Shown piece by piece: positions 37,164-44,808 of a DNA stretch of 64,000 nt (its first letter is position 1; each line of letters begins with the position of its first letter). This DNA is from Synechococcus sp. CS-1332 (GTDB taxonomy: Bacteria > Cyanobacteriota > Cyanobacteriia > PCC-6307 > Cyanobiaceae). A program made the translations under genes and the position numbers. The notes under the pieces were generated by a model. The model made no database searches and was not told the DNA's origin. It saw only the letters and a program-made list of their open reading frames with translations. The DNA is taken from contig NZ_JAHLYP010000041.1 in assembly GCF_025127995.1 (NCBI RefSeq), positions 1 to 64,000 on the forward strand. The letters are read 5' to 3'.

Positions 37164-38375
37164 TCAGGTGGCGGTGGGCACCGCGTGGGGATCGAGGCGC
37201 CGCTCCAGGGCCCGGCTGCCCAGTCCGAGGGCGGCACAGCAGCCCCAGAACAGCACGGCCAGGGTGAGGTAGACCTCACCGTTCCTGCCTAGAAAAGCCG
37301 GGTTGGCCATCACAGTTCGGGCCGTGCCGAGCAGTTCCAGCAATCCGATCAGTGACAGCAGGGTGGTGTCCTGCAGGAGCGAGATGAACTGCCCCACCAT
37401 CGCCGGCAGGGCCACCCTCAGGGCCTGGGGCAGCACCACGTGCTGGAGCGCTTTTGGATGGGACAGGCCGAGGGAGCGGGCGGCTTCCAGCTGGCCCTGG
37501 GGTACGGCCGCCAGGCCGGAGCGCACCGCCTCCGCCAGGTAGGCGGCGGCGAAGAAGGTGAGCACCCAGGCCGCCCGCCAGACCCGCTCCGGCGCCAGGC
37601 CGCCGGGCAGCAGGAAGCCGAGGATGTTCTGGCCGAGGAACAGCAGGGTGATCAGGGGGGCCCCCCGGATGAACTCGATGTACAGCACCGAACCCCAACG
37701 CAGCAGGGGGAGGTCGCTGCGGCGACCGAGCGCCAACAGCACACCGATCGGGAAGCACAGCAGGATGGCGAAGCTGGAGGCCAGCAGGGTGAGCATCAGT
37801 CCGCCCCATTCGGAAGGGGAGACGGTCACCAGGCCCAGGCCGCCGCTGATCAGCACCATGCCCACCAAATAGAGGACCGGCCACATCAGGGCCACCAACC
37901 GCAAGCCCGTGGGGCCGAAGCGGCGACCGAAGCGTCCGGCCAGCCAGCGGACCAGCAGCAGCAGGGCCACCAGACCCCACCAGCGGGCCTGAATGGAGAC
38001 GGTCAGCCCCATGGCCCAGGGCCTCCACAGTCCCAGCACCACCAGAAGCGTTGCCGCGATCCGGTCGTTGCGAGGCCAGAGCACACCGGTGCGGTCGGGG
38101 CGGGGGTGGGCCCGCAGCAGGCCCCAGGTGGCACCGCTGGCCGCGACCAGCAGAGCGGTGAGCAACCAGACGCGCCACTGCTGCTCCACCGGGTAGCGGC
38201 CCACCGCGAAAAGGGTGCTGTTGACCCGGATCACGGCCCACTGGGCCTGGGTGAAGGCCCAGCGCAGGACTCCGAAGGCCGCCAGGCTGATCAAGCTGAT
38301 CAACACCACGCTCAGCACCGCGTCGGTGCGGGTGGCGAAGAGTTCGGCGCGCAGCCGCCGCAGGAGGCGTTTCAT
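37164..38375 (-). CDS. Polar amino acid ABC transporter permease (AapM/NatH type)
   Basis: 403 residues. An extended N-terminal region with several spans precedes the HisM-type permease core, which starts VSPSEWGGLMLTLLASSFAIL and carries the EAA-type loop LEAARSLGLSHPKALQHVVLPQALRVALPAMVGQ. The long N-terminal part with WLLTALLVAASGATWGLLRAHPRP is typical of AapM/NatH. It starts one base after the stop of the other permease gene. It pairs with the 38377-39399 product to form the membrane channel. Confidence 0.88.
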   Translation of the reverse strand: MKRLLRRLRAELFATRTDAVLSVVLISLISLAAFGVLRWAFTQAQWAVIRVNSTLFAVGRYPVEQQWRVWLLTALLVAASGATWGLLRAHPRPDRTGVLWPRNDRIAATLLVVLGLWRPWAMGLTVSIQARWWGLVALLLLVRWLAGRFGRRFGPTGLRLVALMWPVLYLVGMVLISGGLGLVTVSPSEWGGLMLTLLASSFAILLCFPIGVLLALGRRSDLPLLRWGSVLYIEFIRGAPLITLLFLGQNILGFLLPGGLAPERVWRAAWVLTFFAAAYLAEAVRSGLAAVPQGQLEAARSLGLSHPKALQHVVLPQALRVALPAMVGQFISLLQDTTLLSLIGLLELLGTARTVMANPAFLGRNGEVYLTLAVLFWGCCAALGLGSRALERRLDPHAVPTAT

Positions 38376-38376
38376 T

Positions 38377-39399
38377 TCAGCGCTCCCGGATCTGGACCAG
38401 ATGGTTGAGACCGTTCATCAGAGCGGAGATCAGCAGGTCAAGGGTGAGATAGGCCGCCAGCAGCACCAGGATCACCTCCACCGCCCGGCCGGTCTGGTTG
38501 AGGGTGGTTTCGGCCACCGAATAGAGGTCGGTGTAGCCCACCGCCACCGCCAGGGAGGAGTTCTTGGCCAGGGAGATGTACTGGGTGTTGAGCCCCGGCA
38601 CGATCACCCGCAGCGACTGGGGCAGGACGATGCGGCGCAGGGTGGCGAACCAGCTCAGTCCCAGGGAGGAGGCCGCCTCCCACTGCCCCTTCGGCACCGC
38701 CGCGATGCCGCCCCGCACCACTTCGGCGATGAAGGCCCCCGAATACACGATCAGGCCGGTGAGCAGGGCGCCGAATTCGACGCTCAGGCGCACCGGTGCC
38801 TGCCACACCCCGTTCACCAGCGTCGGACCCATCCAGCGCAGCCCCTCGCCCAGCCCGGCGATATACAGCCCCGATTTGGCCAGCACCACCCCGGGGAGCT
38901 GGATCGCCGCGACGCCGTTAGGCAGGGTGAGGAACACCACGAAATACCAGAACACCAGCTGCAGCAGCAGGGGGATGTTGCGCACCACCTCCACGTAGAC
39001 CCGCGCCAGACGCCGCAGCAGGCCGTTGTGGCTGAAGGAGGCCATCCCCACCAGGCAGCCCATCAAGGTGGCTCCCACCAGACCCACCAGCACTGCCCGG
39101 ATCGTGTTGACCAACCCGGCCGCCAGGGCGCGCCAGTAGGGCAGCTGGGCATTGAAGGGAATCACCGATTCCGAGATGTCGAAGCCGGCGGGCTGCTGCA
39201 GCCAGCGCCAGCTCAGCAGCAGCCCGGCCGCTGTCAGGTTGCGGATCAGATTGCCCAGAAGAAAGGCGATCAGCAGCAGCACCAGCAGACCCACCACGGC
39301 CTGCACCACCCAGGGAACGACGCGGCGGTCGCGCCACCAGGGCGGCTTGGGGGCAGGCAGGGACGATGGGGTCGGTTTGGCGGGGGGGACCGGCGCCAT
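38377..39399 (-). CDS. Polar amino acid ABC transporter permease (AapQ/NatG type)
   Basis: 340 residues from the ATG at 39399, which shares one base with the TGA of the binding-protein gene (TGATG), so translation is probably coupled. Spans begin at WVVQAVVGLLVLLLIAFLLGNL; the core has TIRAVLVGLVGATLMGCLVGM and the EAA-type loop WEAASSLGLSWFATLRRIVLPQSLRVIVPGLNTQY. The long periplasmic loop after the first span (SESVIPFNAQLPYWRAL) is the usual AapQ feature. Confidence 0.9.
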   Translation of the reverse strand: MAPVPPAKPTPSSLPAPKPPWWRDRRVVPWVVQAVVGLLVLLLIAFLLGNLIRNLTAAGLLLSWRWLQQPAGFDISESVIPFNAQLPYWRALAAGLVNTIRAVLVGLVGATLMGCLVGMASFSHNGLLRRLARVYVEVVRNIPLLLQLVFWYFVVFLTLPNGVAAIQLPGVVLAKSGLYIAGLGEGLRWMGPTLVNGVWQAPVRLSVEFGALLTGLIVYSGAFIAEVVRGGIAAVPKGQWEAASSLGLSWFATLRRIVLPQSLRVIVPGLNTQYISLAKNSSLAVAVGYTDLYSVAETTLNQTGRAVEVILVLLAAYLTLDLLISALMNGLNHLVQIRER

Positions 39400-40460
39400 C
39401 AACGGAAGGGCGGGGAGTAGATCAGCCCGCCATCCTTCCACTGGCGGTTGAGGCCGCGGTCGAGCTTGAGGGCGGAGGCGGGGCCCACGTTGCGATCAAA
39501 GATCTCGCCGTAGTTGCCCACGGCCTTCACGGCCTTGACCACGAAGTCGGGCGGCAGGCCGAGCAGCTTGCCGAAATCACCTTCCACCCCAAGGAAGCGG
39601 CGCAGGTCGGCCTGGTTGGTGTTGGCCTTCGCCTCGGCCAGCTTGGCGTCCACATTCGCCTGGGTGATGCCGCTCTCCTCGGCCTGCATCAGGCCGAAGA
39701 CGATCCAGCGCACGGCATCGGCCCAGGCGGGATCGCCGTTGGTGGTGGCGGGGGTGAGGGGCTCCTTGCTCATCACCACCGGCAGCAGGGTGTGGGCGTC
39801 CGGTTTGGGGAAGCTGGTGCGCTTGCCGGCCAGCTGGGAGCGGTCGCTGGTGACGGCCACGCAGCGGTCACCGAGATAGGCGGCGAAGGTCTGGTCGCTG
39901 GTCTGGAATTTCAGCGGCGTGTAAGGGATGTTCTGCTCCCGCATCCGGTCGGCCAGGTTGAGCTCGGTGGTGGTGCCGCTCTCCACGCAGATCGGTTTGC
40001 CGGCGAGCCCCTTGAGGTCCTTGATGCCGCTGGCCACGGGCACCAGCACGCCCTGACCGTCATAGAAGGTGGTGGGGGCGAAGCTGAGGCCGTTGCCGCC
40101 GGCCGCATCGCGGCTCAGGGTCATGGTGGTGTTGCGCGAGAGCAGATCCACCTCTCCGCTGGCCAGGGCGGCGAAGCGCTCGCTGGAGTTCAGATCCCGG
40201 AATTCCACTTTCTCGGGATCCCCCAGCACCGCGGCGGCCACCGCCTTGCAGACGTCCACGTCCAGGCCCAGATACTTGCCGTCGGGCCCCACGAAGCTGA
40301 AGCCGGGCAGCTTACCCTCCACCCCGCAGATCAGCTTGCCCCGTCCCGTGATGGTGGAGAGCTTCTGGCTCTGCACGCCGCCATCATCCCCAGCACAACC
40401 GGCGAGCAGGCCGGCGGCCAACAGGGAGGCCCCAAGGGTGAGGGTCCGGTTCCAGAACAT
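39399..40460 (-). CDS. Amino acid ABC transporter substrate-binding lipoprotein (AapJ/NatF type), copy 1
   Basis: 353 residues. The N-terminus has a lipobox LLAAGLLAGCAGDDGG, so the protein is likely a lipoprotein at the outer face of the cytoplasmic membrane. The binding fold is recognisable: GKLICGVEGKLPGFSFVGPDGKYLGLDVDVCKAVAAAVLGD, ISVESGTTTELNLADRM-like ICVESGTTTELNLA, and PAWADAVRWIVFGLMQAEE. AapJ members bind acidic and neutral amino acids. It directly precedes the permeases. A paralogue lies 69 bp upstream. Confidence 0.9.
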   Translation of the reverse strand: MFWNRTLTLGASLLAAGLLAGCAGDDGGVQSQKLSTITGRGKLICGVEGKLPGFSFVGPDGKYLGLDVDVCKAVAAAVLGDPEKVEFRDLNSSERFAALASGEVDLLSRNTTMTLSRDAAGGNGLSFAPTTFYDGQGVLVPVASGIKDLKGLAGKPICVESGTTTELNLADRMREQNIPYTPLKFQTSDQTFAAYLGDRCVAVTSDRSQLAGKRTSFPKPDAHTLLPVVMSKEPLTPATTNGDPAWADAVRWIVFGLMQAEESGITQANVDAKLAEAKANTNQADLRRFLGVEGDFGKLLGLPPDFVVKAVKAVGNYGEIFDRNVGPASALKLDRGLNRQWKDGGLIYSPPFR

Positions 40461-40529
40461 GCTTGCGTCATTAAGGTGGCCGCATTGTTGCAGGTGCGGG
40501 CCGGCGCAGGTAGGCCGCCCGGAACCTCC

Positions 40530-41597
40530 TCAGCGGAAGGGCGGGGCGATGTGCAGGCCGCCGCGGCTCCAGAGCCGGTTGAAGCCCCGCTCGAGGCCCA
40601 GGGGGGTGGCAGGGCCCAGGTGGCGCTCGAACAGCTCGCCGTAGTTGCCGACCGCTTTCACCACCTGAAGCGTGAAGTCGGCGGGCAAGCCCAGCTGACG
40701 GCCGAAATCCCCCTTGATCCCCAGGAAGCGGCGCGCTTCGGCCTGGCTGGTGTCGGCCTGGGCCGCGTCGCGGCTCGCCTCAATGTTGGCCTGGGTGAGG
40801 CCGCTCTCCTCGGCCTGGATCAGGGTGTAGGTGACCCAGCGCACCGCATCGGCCCAGGCCGGATCCGCCTGCACCGTCACCTTGGCGCTGGGTTCCTTGC
40901 TCAGGAGCTCCGGGAGCAACCCATGGGCGCCAGGATCCTTGAAGCCGCTGCGCTTGGCCGCCAGCAGGGAGCTGTCGCTGGTGATGGCGGCGCAGCGGCC
41001 CTGCTCATAGGCCGGGTAGGCCTGCTCACCGGACTGGAAGCGCAGCGGCTGGTAGGCCAGGCCCAGCTCCCGCATGCGATCGGCCAGGTTGAGCTCGGTG
41101 TTGGTGCCGCTCTCCACGCAGATCGGCTGGCCGGCCAGCTGCCGCAGGCTGCGGATGCCGCTGGCCTTGGGCACCATCACCCCCTGGCCGTCATAGAAGA
41201 AGACTGGCCCGAAGCTGAGGCCGTTGCCGCCCGGGGCGTCGCGGCTGAGGGTGTGGGTGGAGCTGATCGAGAGCAGGTCCACCTCGCCGCTGCTGAGGGC
41301 CACGAAGCGCTCGCCGGCCGTCACCGGCCGGAACTCCACCTTGCCGGGATCGCCAAGCACCGCGGCGGCCACCGCCCGGCAGAAGTCGGCGTCGATGCCC
41401 ACGAAGGCTCCGCCGGGGCCCACGGTGCTGAACCCCGGCACCGCGCCGTCGACGGCGCAGACCAGCCGTCCCCGTTCGCGGATCTTGGCCATGGTGGGGC
41501 TGCCGGGGGCCCCGTTGCCCGCGGCGCAGCCCACCAGGGCCCCGAGGGCCGCCAGGAGCGTCACCGCCGTGCCAAAGGACAGCGCCGCCCTGATCAT
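40530..41597 (-). CDS. Amino acid ABC transporter substrate-binding lipoprotein (AapJ/NatF type), copy 2
   Basis: 355 residues from ATG 41597 (MIRAALSFGTA); the lipobox is LGALVGCAAGNGA. It is closely related to copy 1 over the whole length, sharing ICVESGT-TELNLADRMRE, DPAWADAVRWV, QAEESG-TQAN and the ending APPFR versus SPPFR. Divergence is concentrated in loops, so ligand specificity may differ. The start overlaps the fasciclin gene stop (ATGA). A 69-bp spacer separates it from copy 1 downstream. Sequence beyond 41597 in the same frame belongs to the fasciclin gene region. Confidence 0.9.
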   Translation of the reverse strand: MIRAALSFGTAVTLLAALGALVGCAAGNGAPGSPTMAKIRERGRLVCAVDGAVPGFSTVGPGGAFVGIDADFCRAVAAAVLGDPGKVEFRPVTAGERFVALSSGEVDLLSISSTHTLSRDAPGGNGLSFGPVFFYDGQGVMVPKASGIRSLRQLAGQPICVESGTNTELNLADRMRELGLAYQPLRFQSGEQAYPAYEQGRCAAITSDSSLLAAKRSGFKDPGAHGLLPELLSKEPSAKVTVQADPAWADAVRWVTYTLIQAEESGLTQANIEASRDAAQADTSQAEARRFLGIKGDFGRQLGLPADFTLQVVKAVGNYGELFERHLGPATPLGLERGFNRLWSRGGLHIAPPFR

Positions 41598-41995
41598 CCG
41601 GGCAGGATCACCCGGTCGATCACATGCACGATGCCGTTGTCGCAGACGATGTCGGCGGACACGACGGTGGCGTTCTTGACCTCGAAGGGCTCGGCCCGGC
41701 GGATCGCCACCGGTGCCCCCTCCAGGCTTTCCCATTCCGGCTGCGCCACCAGTTGCTCCCGCAGGTAAGCCCCGGAGAGCACATGGAATTTGAGGATTCG
41801 GGCCAGCTGGGGAACGTTGTCCACCAGGGTCTGGACCGTGCCGGGGGGAAGGGCGGCGAAGGCGTCGTCGACGGGGGCGAAGACGGTGAAGGGGCCTGGA
41901 CTCTCGAGGGCGGCGGTGAGACCGGCCAGCTCGACGGCGGTGAGCAGGGTGGCGAAGACACCGGCTCCCTTGGCGGTTTCGATGATGTTGGCCAT
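41594..41995 (-). CDS. Fasciclin (FAS1) domain protein
   Basis: 133 residues forming a single FAS1 domain: VFATLLTAVELAGLTAALESPGPFTVFAPVDDAFAALP (H1 motif region) and NATVVSADIVCDNGIVHVIDRVILP (H2 motif region). No signal peptide is present, so it is probably cytosolic or leaves by a non-Sec route, as is common for cyanobacterial single-domain members. The family is linked to adhesion in other organisms; the role here is unknown. It lies 9 nt after the CO2-hydration gene and overlaps the binding-protein gene by 4 nt, bridging the two transport units. Confidence 0.9.
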   Translation of the reverse strand: MANIIETAKGAGVFATLLTAVELAGLTAALESPGPFTVFAPVDDAFAALPPGTVQTLVDNVPQLARILKFHVLSGAYLREQLVAQPEWESLEGAPVAIRRAEPFEVKNATVVSADIVCDNGIVHVIDRVILPG

Positions 41996-42004
41996 GGAGA
42001 TCTC

Positions 42005-43315
42005 CTAGCGGTAGTCCTGGGTCTGGATCTGGCTCAGGCGGGCCTCGGGCCTGATGAAGCGGTCCATCTGGGCCTCGAAAAACTTCCGGTTGGCCATCAG
42101 GTGCTCGGGGTCGGTGTCATCGAGGGGATAGAGCAGGGCGCAGCGCAGGGCCTGGATCACCGCCGAGGTCACGTTGTACATGGAGCGCTGGAAGGTGACA
42201 CCCAGCTGGTTGAGGATGTCGCCCTCGCCGCGTTTGTGCTGGGCGTAGAGCTCGGTGAGGTACGGGGGCAGGAAGTGCAGCATGTCCTGCATCAGCAGGG
42301 TGGGGGGGATCCCCGCCGAACCCACCGGGAAGACATCGGCATAGAGGATGCCGTAATGGAAATCAGCCTGCTCGGAGGGCACCTGGCCGGCCTGGGCGTT
42401 GTAGCTCTTGGTGCCCCGGAAGGGGGCGGTCCGGTAGAACACGGCTTCCACATAGGGAAGGGCCGCCTCGTAAAGCCAGGTGAACCCTTCCGATTTGGGA
42501 ATGATCTCGAGGCATTCCCCACCGATGTAAACATGGTGGTAGATGGGCCGGCCCGCCACGGCGAAAATGCCGTTGACCAGGAAATCCATGGCGGCGGGCA
42601 CGCCGGAGAAGCCGCCCTCGTCGTAGATGTCACTCATCTCGAAGAACACCGGCGCCATCACCTCCCAGAACAGGCCGAGGTTGGCGTAGTAGCTCATCTT
42701 GCGCACCTGCTCCAGGAACATCTCCGGGAACAGGGCGTAGAGCCCCAGCATCAGGGGATTGCCCTTGAAGTAGGCCTTGATCGCCCGATCGGCGTTGGCC
42801 TTGTAGGCGTCGCACTCCAGGTAGTCGTAGAAGCGGCCACCCATGCCCTGGTGCCAGAACATGGCATCCATGCAGGCCTCGGCGAACTCCATGTTGATGC
42901 GGTCGTGCCACAGGTGATGCAGCAGCTTCGGCATGGCCGTCGTCTCGCCCTTGGCCATGAACTCCAGCAGTTCCGGGTGGGCCTTCTCACCGCCGCGCCA
43001 GATGCGCAGCTTCGACTGCTCACCCTGGTAGGAGTTGGGCAGATCGAGGTACTCCTGGGTGGGGAAGTACTTGAAGGCGGGCAGGGGATCGAGGAACACC
43101 CGCTCGGCGATGTAGAGCAGGTCACGCCAGTAGAAATCCATCGGCACGGCGTAGGCCTTGTAGATGCCGATGATCTGCATCAGGTTCTCGGGCGTGTCCG
43201 GCAGCATCGAGCCGCCCGCCTCGAGCCGGTGGATCACTTCGGCGTAGCGATGGGTCGACGGGGGGATCAGGGGCTGACGCACGGCTTCCGGTGCGGTGGC
43301 GGTGGGGGGCGTCAT
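42005..43315 (-). CDS. chpX: CO2 hydration protein ChpX/CupB
   Basis: 436 residues. ChpX/CupB attaches to specialised NDH-1 complexes and converts CO2 to bicarbonate inside the cell, a part of the CO2-concentrating mechanism. The whole sequence is characteristic, for example MQIIGIYKAYAVPMDFYWRD, ACMDAMFWHQGMGGRFYDYLE and HHVYIGGECLEIIPKSEGF, with several conserved histidines and acidic residues suited to Zn binding. The association with ndhD and ndhF genes directly upstream supports the constitutive low-affinity system of the NdhD4/NdhF4 type. It overlaps the ndhD stop by 4 nt. Confidence 0.92.
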   Translation of the reverse strand: MTPPTATAPEAVRQPLIPPSTHRYAEVIHRLEAGGSMLPDTPENLMQIIGIYKAYAVPMDFYWRDLLYIAERVFLDPLPAFKYFPTQEYLDLPNSYQGEQSKLRIWRGGEKAHPELLEFMAKGETTAMPKLLHHLWHDRINMEFAEACMDAMFWHQGMGGRFYDYLECDAYKANADRAIKAYFKGNPLMLGLYALFPEMFLEQVRKMSYYANLGLFWEVMAPVFFEMSDIYDEGGFSGVPAAMDFLVNGIFAVAGRPIYHHVYIGGECLEIIPKSEGFTWLYEAALPYVEAVFYRTAPFRGTKSYNAQAGQVPSEQADFHYGILYADVFPVGSAGIPPTLLMQDMLHFLPPYLTELYAQHKRGEGDILNQLGVTFQRSMYNVTSAVIQALRCALLYPLDDTDPEHLMANRKFFEAQMDRFIRPEARLSQIQTQDYR

Positions 43316-44808
43316 GAGGGGAGCTGGCGGGGGGACGCGGAGGGGGCGATGGCCACGAGGGCGGTGAACGGTTCACGGCGCAGGGCTAGGGCCGTGGTGG
43401 TGGATTCGCTCCAGCCCACCAGCAGGCCGGGCCAGAGGCCGCCCACCAGCACCAGGGCAGCGAGAAGCACGGCCGGGAAGCGCTCGCTCCATACGGTGAC
43501 GGGGTAGTCGACACGGTCGTTATCGAGACGGCCGAAGCCGACCCTGTTGAACACCCGCACCGCGTACACGGCCGTGAACCCCGAGGCGATCAGGCAGAGC
43601 AGGGTGGCCACCGGGAAGGGGGTCCAGCTGGCCTCGAACATCAGGAATTCGGGCACGAAGCCCGCCAGGCCGGGGATGCCTGCACTGGCCATCAGGGCCA
43701 GCAGGAACAAACCCAGGGTGAAGGGCAGGCCGCGGTAGGGATTCAGCAGGCCCGCCAGCTCGGGGATCTGGATGGAGCCGGTCTTGGCCTCGATCAGACC
43801 CACCAGGTGGAACAGCAGGGCCGAGATCAGACCGTGGGCCAGCAGCTGGGCCACCACCCCCTGCAGACTCAGGGGGGTGGCGGCTGCCAGGGCCACCACC
43901 AGCAGCCCCATGTGGCCGAGGGAGCCGTAGGCCACCAGGCGACGGATGTCGCTCTGGACGATGGCGTTGAGGGCGCCATAGGCCGCCGTGAGGGCGCCGA
44001 CCCCGGCGATCCATGGGGACCAGAGGATCCATTCATCCGGCATGAAGCCGATGGCGAAGCGCAGCAGGCCGTACCCGCCGAGGATGGAGACCCCACCGCT
44101 GAGCAAGATCGCCACCGGACTGGAGGCCTGGCCGTAGGCCAGGGGCTGCCAGCCATGCAGGGGGACCACCGGCAGCTTGAGGCCGAAGGACAGCACCAGC
44201 AGGGCGAACACCCAGTGGCTGGATCCTGTGGGGAGCTGCATGGCGGCCAGATCGGCGAAGGCGAAGCTGAAGCCATCGCCGTTGAGCCAGCCCAGGGCCA
44301 GCACGCCGCCCAGCAGGGCCAGTCCCGAAGCAGCGCCGTACATGACGTACTGGATGGCCGCCTGGGCGCGGCGCGGGCCACCCCAGACGGCCAGCAGCAG
44401 TGTGGTGGGGATCAGCACCAGCTCGTAGGCCAGCAGGAACAGGAGCGCGTTGCGGGCCAGCACTGCCCCCATCAGGCCGACATCGGTGGCCAGCAGCAAG
44501 CTGAAGAACAGCCGCGGCCGGGCCTGGTCGGCGGGGCTGGCCAGCACGGTCACGAGAACGATCAGGGCGATCAGGACAGCCAGCGGAGCTGACAGGCCAT
44601 CGAGGCCGAGGTCGAGGGCGAGGCCAATCCGCGGCAACCACACCTGGTGCAGCTCAGTGGGGGACTGGCCCAACTGGGTGAGACCAATGATCAACTGGAG
44701 CAGTGCAGTCACCAGCGCCACGCGGCGCAGCAGCACCTGGCGCTCAGGCAGCAGCGGTAAAAGCCCGGCCCCAAGGGCCGGCAGAAGCAAGAGCAGGAGG
44801 AGGGCCAT
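43312..44808 (-). CDS. ndhD: NAD(P)H dehydrogenase subunit NdhD4 (CO2-uptake NDH-1)
   Basis: 498 residues with about 13-14 spans; a proton-pumping NuoM-type subunit. Typical stretches are YELVLIPTTLLLAVWGG, KLPVVPLHGWQPLAYGQASSPVAILLSGG (conserved lysine and histidine of the channel), LVAYGSLGHMGLLVV and GLAGFVPEFLMFE. Pairing with NdhF and ChpX assigns it to the D4-type subunit of the CO2-hydrating complex in the thylakoid membrane. Start and stop overlap both neighbours, so the three genes are an operon. Confidence 0.9.
   Translation of the reverse strand: MALLLLLLLPALGAGLLPLLPERQVLLRRVALVTALLQLIIGLTQLGQSPTELHQVWLPRIGLALDLGLDGLSAPLAVLIALIVLVTVLASPADQARPRLFFSLLLATDVGLMGAVLARNALLFLLAYELVLIPTTLLLAVWGGPRRAQAAIQYVMYGAASGLALLGGVLALGWLNGDGFSFAFADLAAMQLPTGSSHWVFALLVLSFGLKLPVVPLHGWQPLAYGQASSPVAILLSGGVSILGGYGLLRFAIGFMPDEWILWSPWIAGVGALTAAYGALNAIVQSDIRRLVAYGSLGHMGLLVVALAAATPLSLQGVVAQLLAHGLISALLFHLVGLIEAKTGSIQIPELAGLLNPYRGLPFTLGLFLLALMASAGIPGLAGFVPEFLMFEASWTPFPVATLLCLIASGFTAVYAVRVFNRVGFGRLDNDRVDYPVTVWSERFPAVLLAALVLVGGLWPGLLVGWSESTTTALALRREPFTALVAIAPSASPRQLPS

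Noticed and set aside
41624-43507. 627-codon plus-strand frame opposite chpX and the fasciclin gene
   Set aside because: Antisense to two conserved genes, no family features.
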